From NCBI GenBank assembly GCA_964412015.1, contig CAYPMO010000003.1, forward strand, positions 62,001-126,000: DNA of 64,000 bases, read 5' to 3'. The notes under the pieces are model-generated. The model was not told the origin of the DNA. It saw only the letters and a program-made list of their open reading frames with translations, and searched no databases. The DNA comes from SZUA-318 sp964412015. Its GTDB lineage: Bacteria > Gemmatimonadota > Gemmatimonadetes > Longimicrobiales > Gaopeijiaceae. Shown in pieces: positions 10,401-18,658 of the stretch; position 1 is the first letter of the stretch, and every line of letters starts with the position of its first letter. The position numbers and the translations under genes are program-made.

Positions 10401-10856
10401 TTGGAGGAGCTGGTCGCGCTGGTTCTTGCCGTGCGTGGATCCGAACTGTGGCGCCGCGCGGCCGCGGCCGCCAAGGCGTACGCCGAGATTCCGTTCGCCG
10501 TGCCTGGCGTGATGCGGCCGCCTCCCCGGCCGGCTCCGGGGCCGGCGCCCGAGCGTGGTGGAGGTCGGAAGGGCATGCGACAGCTCGACCTCTTCGCCGC
10601 CGGGGACCTCGGAGAGGATGCGTCGGTCCCCTCGGTGCTCGAGGGTGTCGTGGACCTCGCGTTCCGCGAGAAGGGTGGTTGGGTGATCGCCGACTACAAA
10701 ACCGACGTGGGCACGGACCCGGACTTCCCCGCCCGGCTGGAGGCGTATCGGCGGCAGGTGGACCTGTACGCCGAGGCCTGGGCGCGCCTCACTGGCGAGC
10801 CGGTGAAGGAGCGCGTGCTCTTCTTCACGGCCCAGGGGCGGATGGAGTCCTGGTAG
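7482..10856 (+). CDS. AddA-like UvrD-family helicase/exonuclease
   Basis: A 1124-residue ATP-dependent helicase-nuclease of the AddA/RecB type. Walker A is AGAGSGKTT (residues 32-40), motif Ia is TFTRKAAGEL, motif II is DEFQDTD, motif III is GDPKQSIYRFRRAD and a later helicase motif contains HQAKGLE. The C-terminal RecB nuclease has EGVVDLAF (Asp1058) and ADYKTD (Asp1071, Lys1073). With the AddB-like protein at 718 it would form a dual-nuclease recombination complex in the cytoplasm, resecting DNA ends. It is unusual that the two subunits are split by a gamma-glutamyltransferase/aconitase-X cassette. The stop is TAG. Confidence 0.88.
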   Translation: MSDPKVLVLPLPDERARRRIREDLDTNLLVEAGAGSGKTTELVNRMVALVASGVATVDQIAAVTFTRKAAGELRERFQARLEREVRDPKATEDVVARLRAALEGMDRAFLGTIHAFCARLLRERPLEVGLDPAFTELKPEERAGLYAGFWEAYLERVARDADPILEELNEAGLGVSHLFGLFEHIAENPDVTFPADQVDAPSASEVASVRGELESLVRRGMELMPEGAPERGWDSLQKKIRTAAFTLDVTGWETPADFFEALALLCKEGPRGHDVTQNRWKDKALAADLKRRVDAFGVGDTPATRVLDRWYAHRYALALRLASRAALAFAEHRKTVGRLDFQDLLLLTARLLRENPEVRGDVGRRYRRLLVDEFQDTDPLQAEIVLLLASEPAGSIEWRSAAPRPGALFVVGDPKQSIYRFRRADIQLYELVKSRFREFGAVLELTSNFRSRPAIGDLVNQVFDDPAFFPREATSEQARFEPLNTRPATTAVPAEGVFWYAVIPKRDTVQEVSKDDAVRVASWIRARVDAGERSPGDFLVLTRVTRALSTYARALEEQGLPVQVTGAGVGVESELRELLALLDCMIDPTDPVKVVAVLVGLFFGLDHEQLLVHRLEGGEFEVVTAPAAGHAEVRGALATLHRWWRAASREPSDVFLGRLVPELGLLPLAAAGELGSLRAGALMYALDAVRAAALAGDASLPGAASALRAALDAREAEAPLEPGRTDVVRLMNLHQAKGLEGTVVVLADPSSWRGPGRDLHVERRDDGSALGYLHVGQRRGEKRKGVRIQARPSEWPAMEAAEACFEAAEETRLLYVAVTRAREELVVSRWPAKADVSPWAPLDGWLLKQARELSLEPRPAAPHPVLGLSPDELGGRVAESRARLEEQAVPTFRHVSVTDLAKRVPEGRGVEPPKESPVRDAGMRFRGYSWGSAVHGALAAAAVDDSASGLRSACRALLVENGRPLDDRGEPHELEELVALVLAVRGSELWRRAAAAAKAYAEIPFAVPGVMRPPPRPAPGPAPERGGGRKGMRQLDLFAAGDLGEDASVPSVLEGVVDLAFREKGGWVIADYKTDVGTDPDFPARLEAYRRQVDLYAEAWARLTGEPVKERVLFFTAQGRMESW

Positions 10857-10890
10857 GGGGAGTGGCCGCCGAGCCGCGCGCGGCGAAGCC

Positions 10891-13701
10891 CTATGAGATC
10901 GGCCTCCCCGCGTCCGGCGGCTGACGCCCCTTCTCGAGGAACGGCACGCCCTTCTCGATCCACGCCGGCGCAGGCTCGCCCTTGAGCCAGTGGTCGAACC
11001 ACTGCTTCATGCGGATCTGGAAGTCCTTCTGATTCGGCTTCTTTCCCAGATGGTGCGGCTCGTCGGGGTACGAGAGCAGGATCACCTCCTTGCCCAGGCG
11101 CCGCGCCGCCGTGTAGAGCTCGAGTCCCTGGTTCCAGTCGACCGCGCCGTCCGCGGTTCCGTGCAGGATCAGGAACGGCGTCGTGATGTCGGGCACGTGC
11201 TCGATCGGTGACTGGCTCCGCCAGCGCTCGGGATCGTCCCAGGGCTGGTCGCCCATGCGCCCCTGGCTCCACTGGAGGATCGGGCCGTTCACGTTCCCCG
11301 ACTGCTTGTAGAGGATGTTGTTCATGCTCATCAGGTTCGTGAGCGGCGCGCCGGTGACGATCGTGGCGAACATGTCCGTCTGCGTGAGGATGAACGAGGT
11401 CTCGTAGCCGCCCCAGGAATGCCCCTGGAGCCCGATGCACTCCGGGTCGGCGTAGCCCAGCTCGATCACCTTCTCCGCCGCCGCCGTGACGTCGTCGAGC
11501 GCGGAACTCCCCGGGTAGCCCTCGTCGTAGACGATGTCGGGCATCAGGACGAGGTAGCCGTTGCTGGCGTACGTAGACATGTGCGGCCGGTCGTCGTACA
11601 CGGGGAGCGAGAATTCGTGGTGCCGTTGGCTCATCTTCTCGTAGAAATAGATGACCATCGGGTAGCGCTCGCCTTGCTCCCAGCCGGCCGGGAGGGCGAG
11701 CGTCGCCTGGAGCTTGTTGCCCCGCTGGTCCTCGTAGTCCACGAGCACGCGCCGGCCCCACAGGAACTCCGAGATCCGCGAGTTCGCGTCGGTGACCTGC
11801 TTCGGGTTCCCGAACCGGCCGTCGGCGACCCACCAGTCCGGGAAGCGTTCGAACGTCTGCCGCGTGAAGATCACGCGATCGGCGTCCTCGGCCTTCCGCA
11901 CGCCGCCCACCATCTCGTCCACGAAGATCAGCGGCTCGGGATCCTGTCCGGGGCGGACCCGGAAGTACCCGGACTTCTTCGTCCATTCCCCATAGGCGGA
12001 GAGCAAGGCGCTCCCCGGGTCCGTCCAGTCGGCCTCCGGGTCGAGGCGCACCACGCGGTAGCGGATCTGCTCACGCTCGCCCATGCCGTTCGTGACGTTC
12101 TCGGCCGGGCCGCCCTCCAGCGGCACGGCCCACATGTCCCACCGCGCGGCGAGGAGGACACGGCCGTCCTCGGTCCAACCTCCGAATCCGTACGCGCCGC
12201 GCTCGCCCGTGCGGCCCGGCTCGCGGTCGATGAAGTCCACGCCCGTGCTCGCGGTCAGGTCGGTGACACCGAGCGTCTCGAGGTTCGCGGCGTAGAGCGT
12301 CTCGTCCTCGACGTACACCGCCCATTTCCCGTCGGGGGACGCGCCCATGGGCCGCCGGACGGCCTCTACGATCACGCGCTCCCGCCCGTTCTCGGGGTCG
12401 ATCCGCACCCAGTCGGCGCGGCCCTGCTCCTGGCCGACGTCACCGCGATAACGGCCGTCACGCCTACCGAGCGCCCAGCGCCCGTCCTCGGTCAGGTCCA
12501 CGCGCCGCATGTCGCTCGTGGCGAGCCGCACGAACCGTCCGCTCTCCACGTTGTAGACCGATGTGTACGTGTAGCGCCGGTCGGCGTCGGCCTGGACCAT
12601 CTGCACAGACTGCACCCGCTCATCGGCCCAGTGCCACACGTCCACGTCCGCTTCCTCCGGGGAGGGGTCCTCCTGGGAAGGGTCCTCCTTGACGGAGTCC
12701 TGCTGCTCCTTGATCCCTACGACGACGCGCGCGCCGTCCTCGGTCCAGTGCGTGGGCGCCAGCTCGGAGAGCACGAACCCGGCGGGGAACCCGGAGTCGG
12801 CGGCGGGATCGTACACGATCACGCTCGGCGTCGCCGTGTCCACGCCCCGGACCACGACGAGGCGATTGGCGCGTTGCGTCTTGCCGGCGGGGTTCTCACC
12901 GCGGAGCGCTGCGACATCGTCGTGCGCTTCGCTCCACGTGAGGTCCTCGAACCGGTCCGGCCCGGTGCTCGGCGCCCGGATCCGGCCTTCCGCGACCGAA
13001 ATCACGTAGAGGCCGTTGCCCGCTCTCTCGGCCGCGTCCACGAGGTAGGCGAGCACCGTGCCCGCCTCGTTGAACGCATACTCGGACACGTTGCCGAAGG
13101 AGAGGACCGTGCCTTGCGCCAGATCACGGAGCAGGAGATCGGAGCCCGTGTGCTCGGCTTCGGCATCGGAGCGGTCGCGGTGGATCGCCAGGAAGCGGCC
13201 GCCCTCGGAGAACGCGAACGTGCGGACGCCGGGCTCCTCGGTGCGGGTGCCGTCGCGCAGATCGATGAGATGGAGCGTGTGCGGCACGGGCTCGCGATCC
13301 TTACGGAGCTTCTCGGCCTCCTTCTCGGGCGGCGACGTCAGGAACGCCACCCAGCGCCCGTCGTCGGAGAACCCCGCTCCGGCTCCGTTCACCGCCTCGT
13401 GGACGGTACTCCCGTCCAGCTCCTTCACGAAGAACGTTGCGTCGCCGTCGTTCGGCTGGTGCGCGTAGGCCATCCACTTGCCGTTCGCGGCTAGGGCCAC
13501 CTGGGTGATGCGGTTCCATGTCCCGTAGTCGTCGAGCGTGAGGGGGCGCTTCTCCTGGGCGCCGAGGACGGCCGGGGCGCCGAGGACGGCCGGGGCGGCG
13601 AGGACGACGATGGCGAGAAGGCCGACTCGCCCACGGCGCACGGTCGTGCGGTCGGAGGAGCCATCCTCGCGGGCGCGGCGGACACGGACGGAACGGAACA
13701 T
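10891..13701 (-). CDS. S9 family peptidase (prolyl oligopeptidase type), 936 aa
   Basis: A secreted serine peptidase: an N-terminal signal region, a beta-propeller built of WD-like blades, and a C-terminal alpha/beta hydrolase. The catalytic triad is visible: Ser762 in GHSWGGY, Asp851 in HGTADGAV and His883 in DEPHH. The family cuts short peptides, often after proline or acidic residues, and this paralogue with a long acidic insert (EDPSQEDPSPEEADVD) is typical of Gemmatimonadota and Bacteroidota relatives. The first 45 residues are arginine-rich before a hydrophobic core that contains two copies of an 18-base tandem repeat (APAVLG twice). GGGAGG lies six bases before the ATG. It converges with the AddA-like gene. 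Confidence 0.9.
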   Translation of the reverse strand: MFRSVRVRRAREDGSSDRTTVRRGRVGLLAIVVLAAPAVLGAPAVLGAQEKRPLTLDDYGTWNRITQVALAANGKWMAYAHQPNDGDATFFVKELDGSTVHEAVNGAGAGFSDDGRWVAFLTSPPEKEAEKLRKDREPVPHTLHLIDLRDGTRTEEPGVRTFAFSEGGRFLAIHRDRSDAEAEHTGSDLLLRDLAQGTVLSFGNVSEYAFNEAGTVLAYLVDAAERAGNGLYVISVAEGRIRAPSTGPDRFEDLTWSEAHDDVAALRGENPAGKTQRANRLVVVRGVDTATPSVIVYDPAADSGFPAGFVLSELAPTHWTEDGARVVVGIKEQQDSVKEDPSQEDPSPEEADVDVWHWADERVQSVQMVQADADRRYTYTSVYNVESGRFVRLATSDMRRVDLTEDGRWALGRRDGRYRGDVGQEQGRADWVRIDPENGRERVIVEAVRRPMGASPDGKWAVYVEDETLYAANLETLGVTDLTASTGVDFIDREPGRTGERGAYGFGGWTEDGRVLLAARWDMWAVPLEGGPAENVTNGMGEREQIRYRVVRLDPEADWTDPGSALLSAYGEWTKKSGYFRVRPGQDPEPLIFVDEMVGGVRKAEDADRVIFTRQTFERFPDWWVADGRFGNPKQVTDANSRISEFLWGRRVLVDYEDQRGNKLQATLALPAGWEQGERYPMVIYFYEKMSQRHHEFSLPVYDDRPHMSTYASNGYLVLMPDIVYDEGYPGSSALDDVTAAAEKVIELGYADPECIGLQGHSWGGYETSFILTQTDMFATIVTGAPLTNLMSMNNILYKQSGNVNGPILQWSQGRMGDQPWDDPERWRSQSPIEHVPDITTPFLILHGTADGAVDWNQGLELYTAARRLGKEVILLSYPDEPHHLGKKPNQKDFQIRMKQWFDHWLKGEPAPAWIEKGVPFLEKGRQPPDAGRPIS
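13559..13594. repeat. Tandem 18-bp direct repeat in signal-peptide codons
   Basis: Two exact copies of gcgccgaggacggccggg (13559-13576 and 13577-13594) followed by a partial third copy. On the minus strand they encode a repeated APAVLG in the signal-peptide core of the S9 peptidase. Copy-number change here would lengthen or shorten the hydrophobic core in steps of six residues. Confidence 0.9.
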
Positions 13702-14083
13702 GGGATCCTCCCTGAGAGGACAAGAGCTTCGAGGATGCTGTCGGGGAGAATGCGGGGTGGCAAGGGGACCGAGATCCGCGGCGCATGGACGGGGACGTCG
13801 AACACCGGCGACGCGGCCTTCCCCCGGCCGAGGCGCCGGCGAAGGGTGGACCGACGGCCCGGATCAACGCTTTTCGGTCCGAGACGTCGCTTTTCCACCG
13901 GATCTCCGGTGCTCGGGAGAAGGGTCGGTTCCTAACATCCGGCCCCCTTGGGGTGTCGAGGTGACGTGGGACCCTCCCTTCGGGGACGACATCCCGTGGC
14001 AGCCAGGCTTGGCGGGGCATGGCTCGGGCAGCTCCGGGGGACAGGTCGAGGGGTAGGCATCGTGGACGAACAGGGGATGTGAA
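13702..14083. other. Divergent intergenic region (382 bp)
   Basis: This gap separates the divergently transcribed S9 peptidase and TolC-family genes. Apart from the S9 ribosome binding site next to 13701, I see no convincing -35/-10 pair, no hairpin of note and no ORF with coding features. Both promoters presumably lie here. Confidence 0.6.
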
Positions 14084-15691
14084 ATGCTCCAGCATCAGCG
14101 TGGTCTTCCGGTGTGGGCGCTGGTTGTCGCGCTCGCTCTTCCCTCCGCTCTTTCTGCTCAGCAGCGACCCGATACGATCCAGCCGGGCCTGCAGCCGTAC
14201 GTCGTGGGTCGGGCGATGCCTCCGCTCGAGCCGGGGAGCACGCTCGTCGCCATGACCCTGGACGAAGCCATCGCCCGCGCGCTGGAATCGAACCTCGACA
14301 TCCAGACGGTGAGGCTCGCCCCGGACATCCAGCGATACTCGTTGCTGTCGGCGGAAGCGGCCTTCACGCCGACGTTCAGCACGAACCTGAGCTACAACAA
14401 CTCCACGAACCTCCCCACCAGCCAGCTCGACGCCGGCACCGCGCTCTCTCAGGTGACCAGCAAGCGCTTCACGTTCAACGGGTCGCTGGTGAAGCCGATG
14501 CCGTGGTTGGGCGGCCGGTTCACGGCCAACTTCAACAACAACCGCAACGAGACGAACAACCAGTTCTCAGTGCGGAACCCCAGCTACAGCTCGACGTTCA
14601 GCCTGAACTACCAGCAGCCCCTGCTGGCGGGCCTCAAGATCGACAACCAGCGCGCCGCGCTGCAGACGCAGGAGATCCAGACCCAGATCACGGACCTCCA
14701 GGTCCAGAGCCAGGTCGCCAACATCACGAACCGCGTGCGACGCGCGTACTGGGCGCTCCGCTACGGCATCGAGCAGACGGAGATCCAGAGGCGCAACCTG
14801 GAGCTGGCGCGGGAACTCCTGGCGCAGGACAGCCTGCAGGTGCGCCTCGGCCGCATGACCGAGACGCAGATGCTCCAGGCCGCGGCCCAGGTGGCCAGCG
14901 CCGAGCAGGGCGTGCTCAACGCCCAGGTCACCTGGCACAACCTCGAGCTGGCGTTGAAGGTCCTTCTGGTGAGCGGTCCCGACGACGAGCTCCTGGGACA
15001 GACCATCAACCCGATCTCCCAGCCCACGGAGGTGCAGCAGACCGTGGACATCCAGGCGGCTGTCCGGACGGCCCTCAGTGAGCGCACCGACGTCCGCCAG
15101 CAGCGGCGCCAGCGCGACATCGCCGCGGTCAACCTCGACGTGTCGAAATCCAACACGCTTCCCAACCTGACGCTGTCGGCGGGCTACTCCCTCCAGGGCG
15201 TGGGCGGCGACCAATACAAGCGCGATGCGCTGGGTGGCTCCCCCGTCCTCGTGGCGCCAGGTGGCTACGCCGATGCGCTCACGAACATCCGCGCCTTCGA
15301 CGCTCCCACCTGGAACGTCAGCATCCAGGGATCGTATCCGATCGGCACGAACCCCAACAAGACGAACCTGGAGCGGGCCAAGCTGCAGCTCGAGCAGACC
15401 GACCTGGCCCTGAAGAGCCAGGAGCTGTCGATCATCACCGAGGTGACCAACGCCGGTTACAACGTGAACAACGCCTACCTCCAGCTCCAGGCCGCACGGC
15501 GCTCCAGCGAAGCCGCGGCGTTGAGCCTAGAGGGGACGCTGCAGCGCTTCAGCGTGGGTGCGGCCACGAACTACGAGGTGATGCAGGCGCAGAACCAGCT
15601 CACCTCCGCCCGCGTGTCGGAGCTGCAGACAGTCATCAACCACGTGAACGCCATCGCCGAGTTCGAGCGGGTCCAGCACGTCGGCGGCTGA
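14084..15691 (+). CDS. TolC-family outer-membrane efflux channel
   Basis: A 535-residue outer-membrane channel protein with a signal peptide (cleavage near LSAQQ at about residue 26). Two repeats of long heptad-like helices, rich in Ala/Gln/Leu, with asparagine- and serine-rich beta segments (NLSYNNSTN, TLSAGYS) match the TolC/OEP domain structure. Monomers trimerise into the exit duct of type I secretion or efflux pumps. No membrane-fusion protein or inner-membrane pump gene is adjacent, so the partner must be encoded elsewhere; the FtsX-type permease at 35844 is a remote possibility only. Confidence 0.9.
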   Translation: MLQHQRGLPVWALVVALALPSALSAQQRPDTIQPGLQPYVVGRAMPPLEPGSTLVAMTLDEAIARALESNLDIQTVRLAPDIQRYSLLSAEAAFTPTFSTNLSYNNSTNLPTSQLDAGTALSQVTSKRFTFNGSLVKPMPWLGGRFTANFNNNRNETNNQFSVRNPSYSSTFSLNYQQPLLAGLKIDNQRAALQTQEIQTQITDLQVQSQVANITNRVRRAYWALRYGIEQTEIQRRNLELARELLAQDSLQVRLGRMTETQMLQAAAQVASAEQGVLNAQVTWHNLELALKVLLVSGPDDELLGQTINPISQPTEVQQTVDIQAAVRTALSERTDVRQQRRQRDIAAVNLDVSKSNTLPNLTLSAGYSLQGVGGDQYKRDALGGSPVLVAPGGYADALTNIRAFDAPTWNVSIQGSYPIGTNPNKTNLERAKLQLEQTDLALKSQELSIITEVTNAGYNVNNAYLQLQAARRSSEAAALSLEGTLQRFSVGAATNYEVMQAQNQLTSARVSELQTVINHVNAIAEFERVQHVGG

Positions 15692-15732
15692 CGACGCGGA
15701 GCGAACTGCGGCGGCTTCGTCGGGATCGACCC

Positions 15733-17304
15733 CTACCGGACCACGTTCCCCCGCTCGTCCAGCCGGATCGTGATGACGCGTCCCCGGTAGCCCGCGGGGT
15801 CCAGGCCGCTGATCCGCGACGGGATCCGGCTCCCGGCGCCCACCAGCGTCACCTCGATGTCCACGGGTTCGGCGCTCGGGAGACCGAAGTGCAGAGGCAG
15901 GTCGCTCTGGGCGTCGTAGCCGGAGCCCGTGTCCACGATTCCGGTGCCGAGGAGCTCGAACGTCCCGGCAGCGTAGACGCGCACCTCGGCGCCGGCCAGC
16001 GTGGCGCGGCCCTCGGCGTCCACCGGATGGACTCTCAGGGCGTGGAGTGCGAGCTCAGGGCGAAGGAGGTTCTGCATGAGCGCATGGGTGGCTCCCTGGG
16101 CGGTTCCCGTGAGCGCGAGGTCCATGTCTCCGTCCCCGTCGAAGTCGACCCAACTCGCGCCGTGGTCGGCCTCGACGAGCAGCTCCGCCGGCGTGACGTC
16201 CTCGAAGACGTCGCCCTCGCGCCGATAGAGATAGTCGCGGTAGCTCACGCCTCCCGTGATAGTCCCGTTCACGTACAGGTCGGGCCAGCCGTCGTGATCG
16301 AAGTCGGTCCAAACGCACGTGTCGTAGCGGCCATCCACGGCCAGGCCTATCGCGGGGGCCACGTTCTGCCAGCGTGCGCTGCGACCCGGGTTCCTGAACA
16401 GCCCGTTGGGCCCGTAGTTCGCGGTGGAGAGGTCCAGGTGTCCGTCCCTGTCGAAGTCCACCAGACACGGCCGGACCGTCCCCTGAGTCTCGTCCCCGAG
16501 CGCTCGCCCGCCTCCGTCGAGTCCCCATGTCTCCGCGCGGTCGCAGAAGCGGCCGCCCTCGTTGATCCACATACCGTTCGCGTCGCCGTCCATGTTGGCG
16601 ACGAACACGTCGAGGTCGCCGTCCTCGTCCGCGTCGAACCACACGGCGCCGACCGAATGGCGTGGGTCCGCGAGCCGGCTCTCACCCGAGACATCGGTGA
16701 ACACACCGTCCTCGTTCCGCCACATCCGGTTCGGGGCGTCCCGCAGCGCGAGGAACAGGTCCAGGTCCCGATCGCCGTCGTAGTCCACCCACGAGGCCTG
16801 GCGCGTCGCGCCTGTCTCGAGCGAGAGGCCTACGTCCGGAGCCACGTCCGCGAAGGACGCTCCAGCCTCGTTGCGCCAGAGGGCCAGGACTCCCGAGGCC
16901 AGCGAGTCGGGAGCGTAGCCGAGCAGGAGGTCGGGATCACCGTCGCCGTCGAAGTCCCCCCACGCGGACGTGCGCACCCTGCGGCTCACCACGAGCCCGA
17001 CGTCCGCGGCCACGTTCGTGAACGCGCCGCGCCCGTCGTTCCGGTAGAGGCGGCTCGGCTCGCCGTTGAAGCCCACGAAGCGGTCGGGGTCGCCGTCGCC
17101 GTCGAAGTCCGCCCAGGCGTCGGTGAGCGTGTTGCCCGACGCGAACGCCGCGACGGTGAGGGGCGCGAAGAGCACGGGCTCGCTCGTGGGCCCTCCGGGC
17201 GCACAGGCGACGAGGAGCGCGGACGCCAGGAGAAGCGGTGGGACGGGCCGCGGGACGCTGAGGGCGAGGAGGGCAGGAGCGGACGGAGCGGGCAAGCGGA
17301 GCAC
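15733..17304 (-). CDS. FG-GAP/VCBS repeat lipoprotein with ASPIC-UnbV domain
   Basis: A 523-residue lipoprotein (lipobox LLVACAPGG) made of repeated DxDGDGDPD calcium-binding loops (WADFDGDGDPD, WGDFDGDGDPD, WVDFDGDGDMD and others), predicting an integrin-alpha-like seven-bladed propeller. The C terminus with LRVHPVDAEGR and a short beta region matches the ASPIC/UnbV domain of CRTAC1-like proteins. It probably sits on the outer face of a membrane and may bind protein or polysaccharide; no enzymatic role is evident. The start is GTG at 17304, supported by GGAGG five bases upstream. It converges with the TolC gene. Confidence 0.88.
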   Translation of the reverse strand: MLRLPAPSAPALLALSVPRPVPPLLLASALLVACAPGGPTSEPVLFAPLTVAAFASGNTLTDAWADFDGDGDPDRFVGFNGEPSRLYRNDGRGAFTNVAADVGLVVSRRVRTSAWGDFDGDGDPDLLLGYAPDSLASGVLALWRNEAGASFADVAPDVGLSLETGATRQASWVDYDGDRDLDLFLALRDAPNRMWRNEDGVFTDVSGESRLADPRHSVGAVWFDADEDGDLDVFVANMDGDANGMWINEGGRFCDRAETWGLDGGGRALGDETQGTVRPCLVDFDRDGHLDLSTANYGPNGLFRNPGRSARWQNVAPAIGLAVDGRYDTCVWTDFDHDGWPDLYVNGTITGGVSYRDYLYRREGDVFEDVTPAELLVEADHGASWVDFDGDGDMDLALTGTAQGATHALMQNLLRPELALHALRVHPVDAEGRATLAGAEVRVYAAGTFELLGTGIVDTGSGYDAQSDLPLHFGLPSAEPVDIEVTLVGAGSRIPSRISGLDPAGYRGRVITIRLDERGNVVR

Positions 17305-17409
17305 GATGTCCTCCGGGCTGGATGGCCTGGGCTATGCTGCATCGGGCGAGGGGGAAGAACAAGGGTGGCACCCCGTGACGCCGGCGCCCGACGGGGGCAT
17401 TGTTCTGGG

Positions 17410-18609
17410 ATGACGTTCCGCCTCCCATCCGCTTCGAGCTCACGCACGTCCGACGTCGTCGTCATCGGCGGGGGCGTCATCGGGTGTGCGACCGCCCTCG
17501 AGCTCGCGCGGAGGGGGGCCTCGGTGACCGTGCTCGAGAAGAACGCGCTGGCTTCGGGCTCTACGGGAAGGTCGTCGGCTATCGTGCGCCAGCACTACTC
17601 CAACGAGGTGACGGCCCGGATGGCGCGCTGGGGACTGGACGTATTCCGGGAGTTCGACGAGCGGGTCGGCGGAACGTGCGGTTTCGTAGGTTGCGGGTTC
17701 CTGATCCTGGTTCCGGCGAAGGACTCCGAGGGACTGGCCGCCAACGTGGCGCTGCAGCGGGGAGTCGGGATCGACACGCGGATCCTGTCCGGTGAGGAGA
17801 TCTCCGAGGTGCTCCCGGGCGTGGACTCCTCGGACCTCGCGTCGGCGGCCTGGGAGCCCGATGCGGGCTATGCCGATCCGCACCTCACGACGAGTGCTCT
17901 CGCCGATGCCGCCAAGCGGCATGGCGCACGCTTCCTGTTGAACACCGCCGTCACCGGGATCCGGTTCGAGGGCGGACGGGTCGTGGGCGTGGACAGCACG
18001 GTGGGTCCCGTCGCCGGGGGTGCCGTCGTGAACTGTGCCGGTCCCTGGGGCGCGCGCGTGGCGGCCATGGCCGGACTCGACGTGCCCGCGGATGCGTGCA
18101 GGGCGCAGGTCTCGGTCTACGGCCGGCCCGAAGGGCGGCGTGGGCCGCATCCTGTGGTGCTCGACTTCGCACAAGCGTCGTACTTCCGCCCGGAGACCGG
18201 CGGCCTCATGCTCGTCGGCGTCATCGATGCGTCGGAGGCCGACGACGTGGTGGACCCCGACACCTATCCGGAGCACACCGACCACGGATTCGACGAGATC
18301 GTGGGAGAGCGCTGGGTGCGTCGGTGCCCCGACATGGACGCCGCGCATCTCCGCCGTGGATACGCGGGACTCTACGCGATCACGCCCGACTGGCACCCGG
18401 TGATCGACGAGGTGCCGGCAGGGAGCGGCCACTTCCTCTGCATGGGGTTCAGCGGCCACGGCTTCAAGCTCGCGCCGGCCGTCGGGCTCATGACCGCCGA
18501 GATGGTGCTCCGCGAAGCCGCCACGTTCGATCGTCGGATGTTCCGGCTCTCGCGTTTCGCGGAGGGCGACCCGGTGCGCGGAAGGTACGACTACAGCATC
18601 ACGGGATAG
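17410..18609 (+). CDS. FAD-dependent amine/amino-acid oxidoreductase (DAO family)
   Basis: A 399-residue flavoprotein of the glycine/sarcosine/D-amino-acid oxidase family. The dinucleotide-binding motif VVVIGGGVIGCATALEL lies at about residues 15-32, GSTGRSSAIVRQHYSNE matches the FAD-contact segment of sarcosine-dehydrogenase-like members, and the C-terminal GFSGHGFKLAPAVG is the second FAD-binding signature. No signal peptide, so cytoplasmic. Substrate unknown; given an aconitase-X nearby, a proline or N-methyl amino-acid derivative is conceivable but unproven. The frame is open far upstream in antisense to the FG-GAP gene; ATG at 17410 begins the homology. A perfect hairpin starts at its stop codon. 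Confidence 0.87.
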   Translation: MTFRLPSASSSRTSDVVVIGGGVIGCATALELARRGASVTVLEKNALASGSTGRSSAIVRQHYSNEVTARMARWGLDVFREFDERVGGTCGFVGCGFLILVPAKDSEGLAANVALQRGVGIDTRILSGEEISEVLPGVDSSDLASAAWEPDAGYADPHLTTSALADAAKRHGARFLLNTAVTGIRFEGGRVVGVDSTVGPVAGGAVVNCAGPWGARVAAMAGLDVPADACRAQVSVYGRPEGRRGPHPVVLDFAQASYFRPETGGLMLVGVIDASEADDVVDPDTYPEHTDHGFDEIVGERWVRRCPDMDAAHLRRGYAGLYAITPDWHPVIDEVPAGSGHFLCMGFSGHGFKLAPAVGLMTAEMVLREAATFDRRMFRLSRFAEGDPVRGRYDYSITG

Positions 18610-18630
18610 GCGGGAGCCGTCGCTCCCGCC
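18609..18630. terminator. Perfect 9-bp hairpin between convergent genes
   Basis: GGCGGGAGC and GCTCCCGCC pair perfectly around a CGTC tetraloop, overlapping the TAG of the FAD oxidoreductase and lying 28 bases before the stop of the convergent radical SAM gene. No U-run follows on either strand, so it would be a bidirectional GC-rich terminator or an mRNA 3'-end stabiliser. Confidence 0.6.
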
Positions 18631-18658
18631 CCATGGCTCGGCGGGACGCCGTCGTCGC

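Noticed and set aside
11419..13494. 691-codon open frame on the plus strand opposite the S9 peptidase gene.
   Set aside because: Same reason: no start signal or domain, and the opposite strand has a full catalytic triad.
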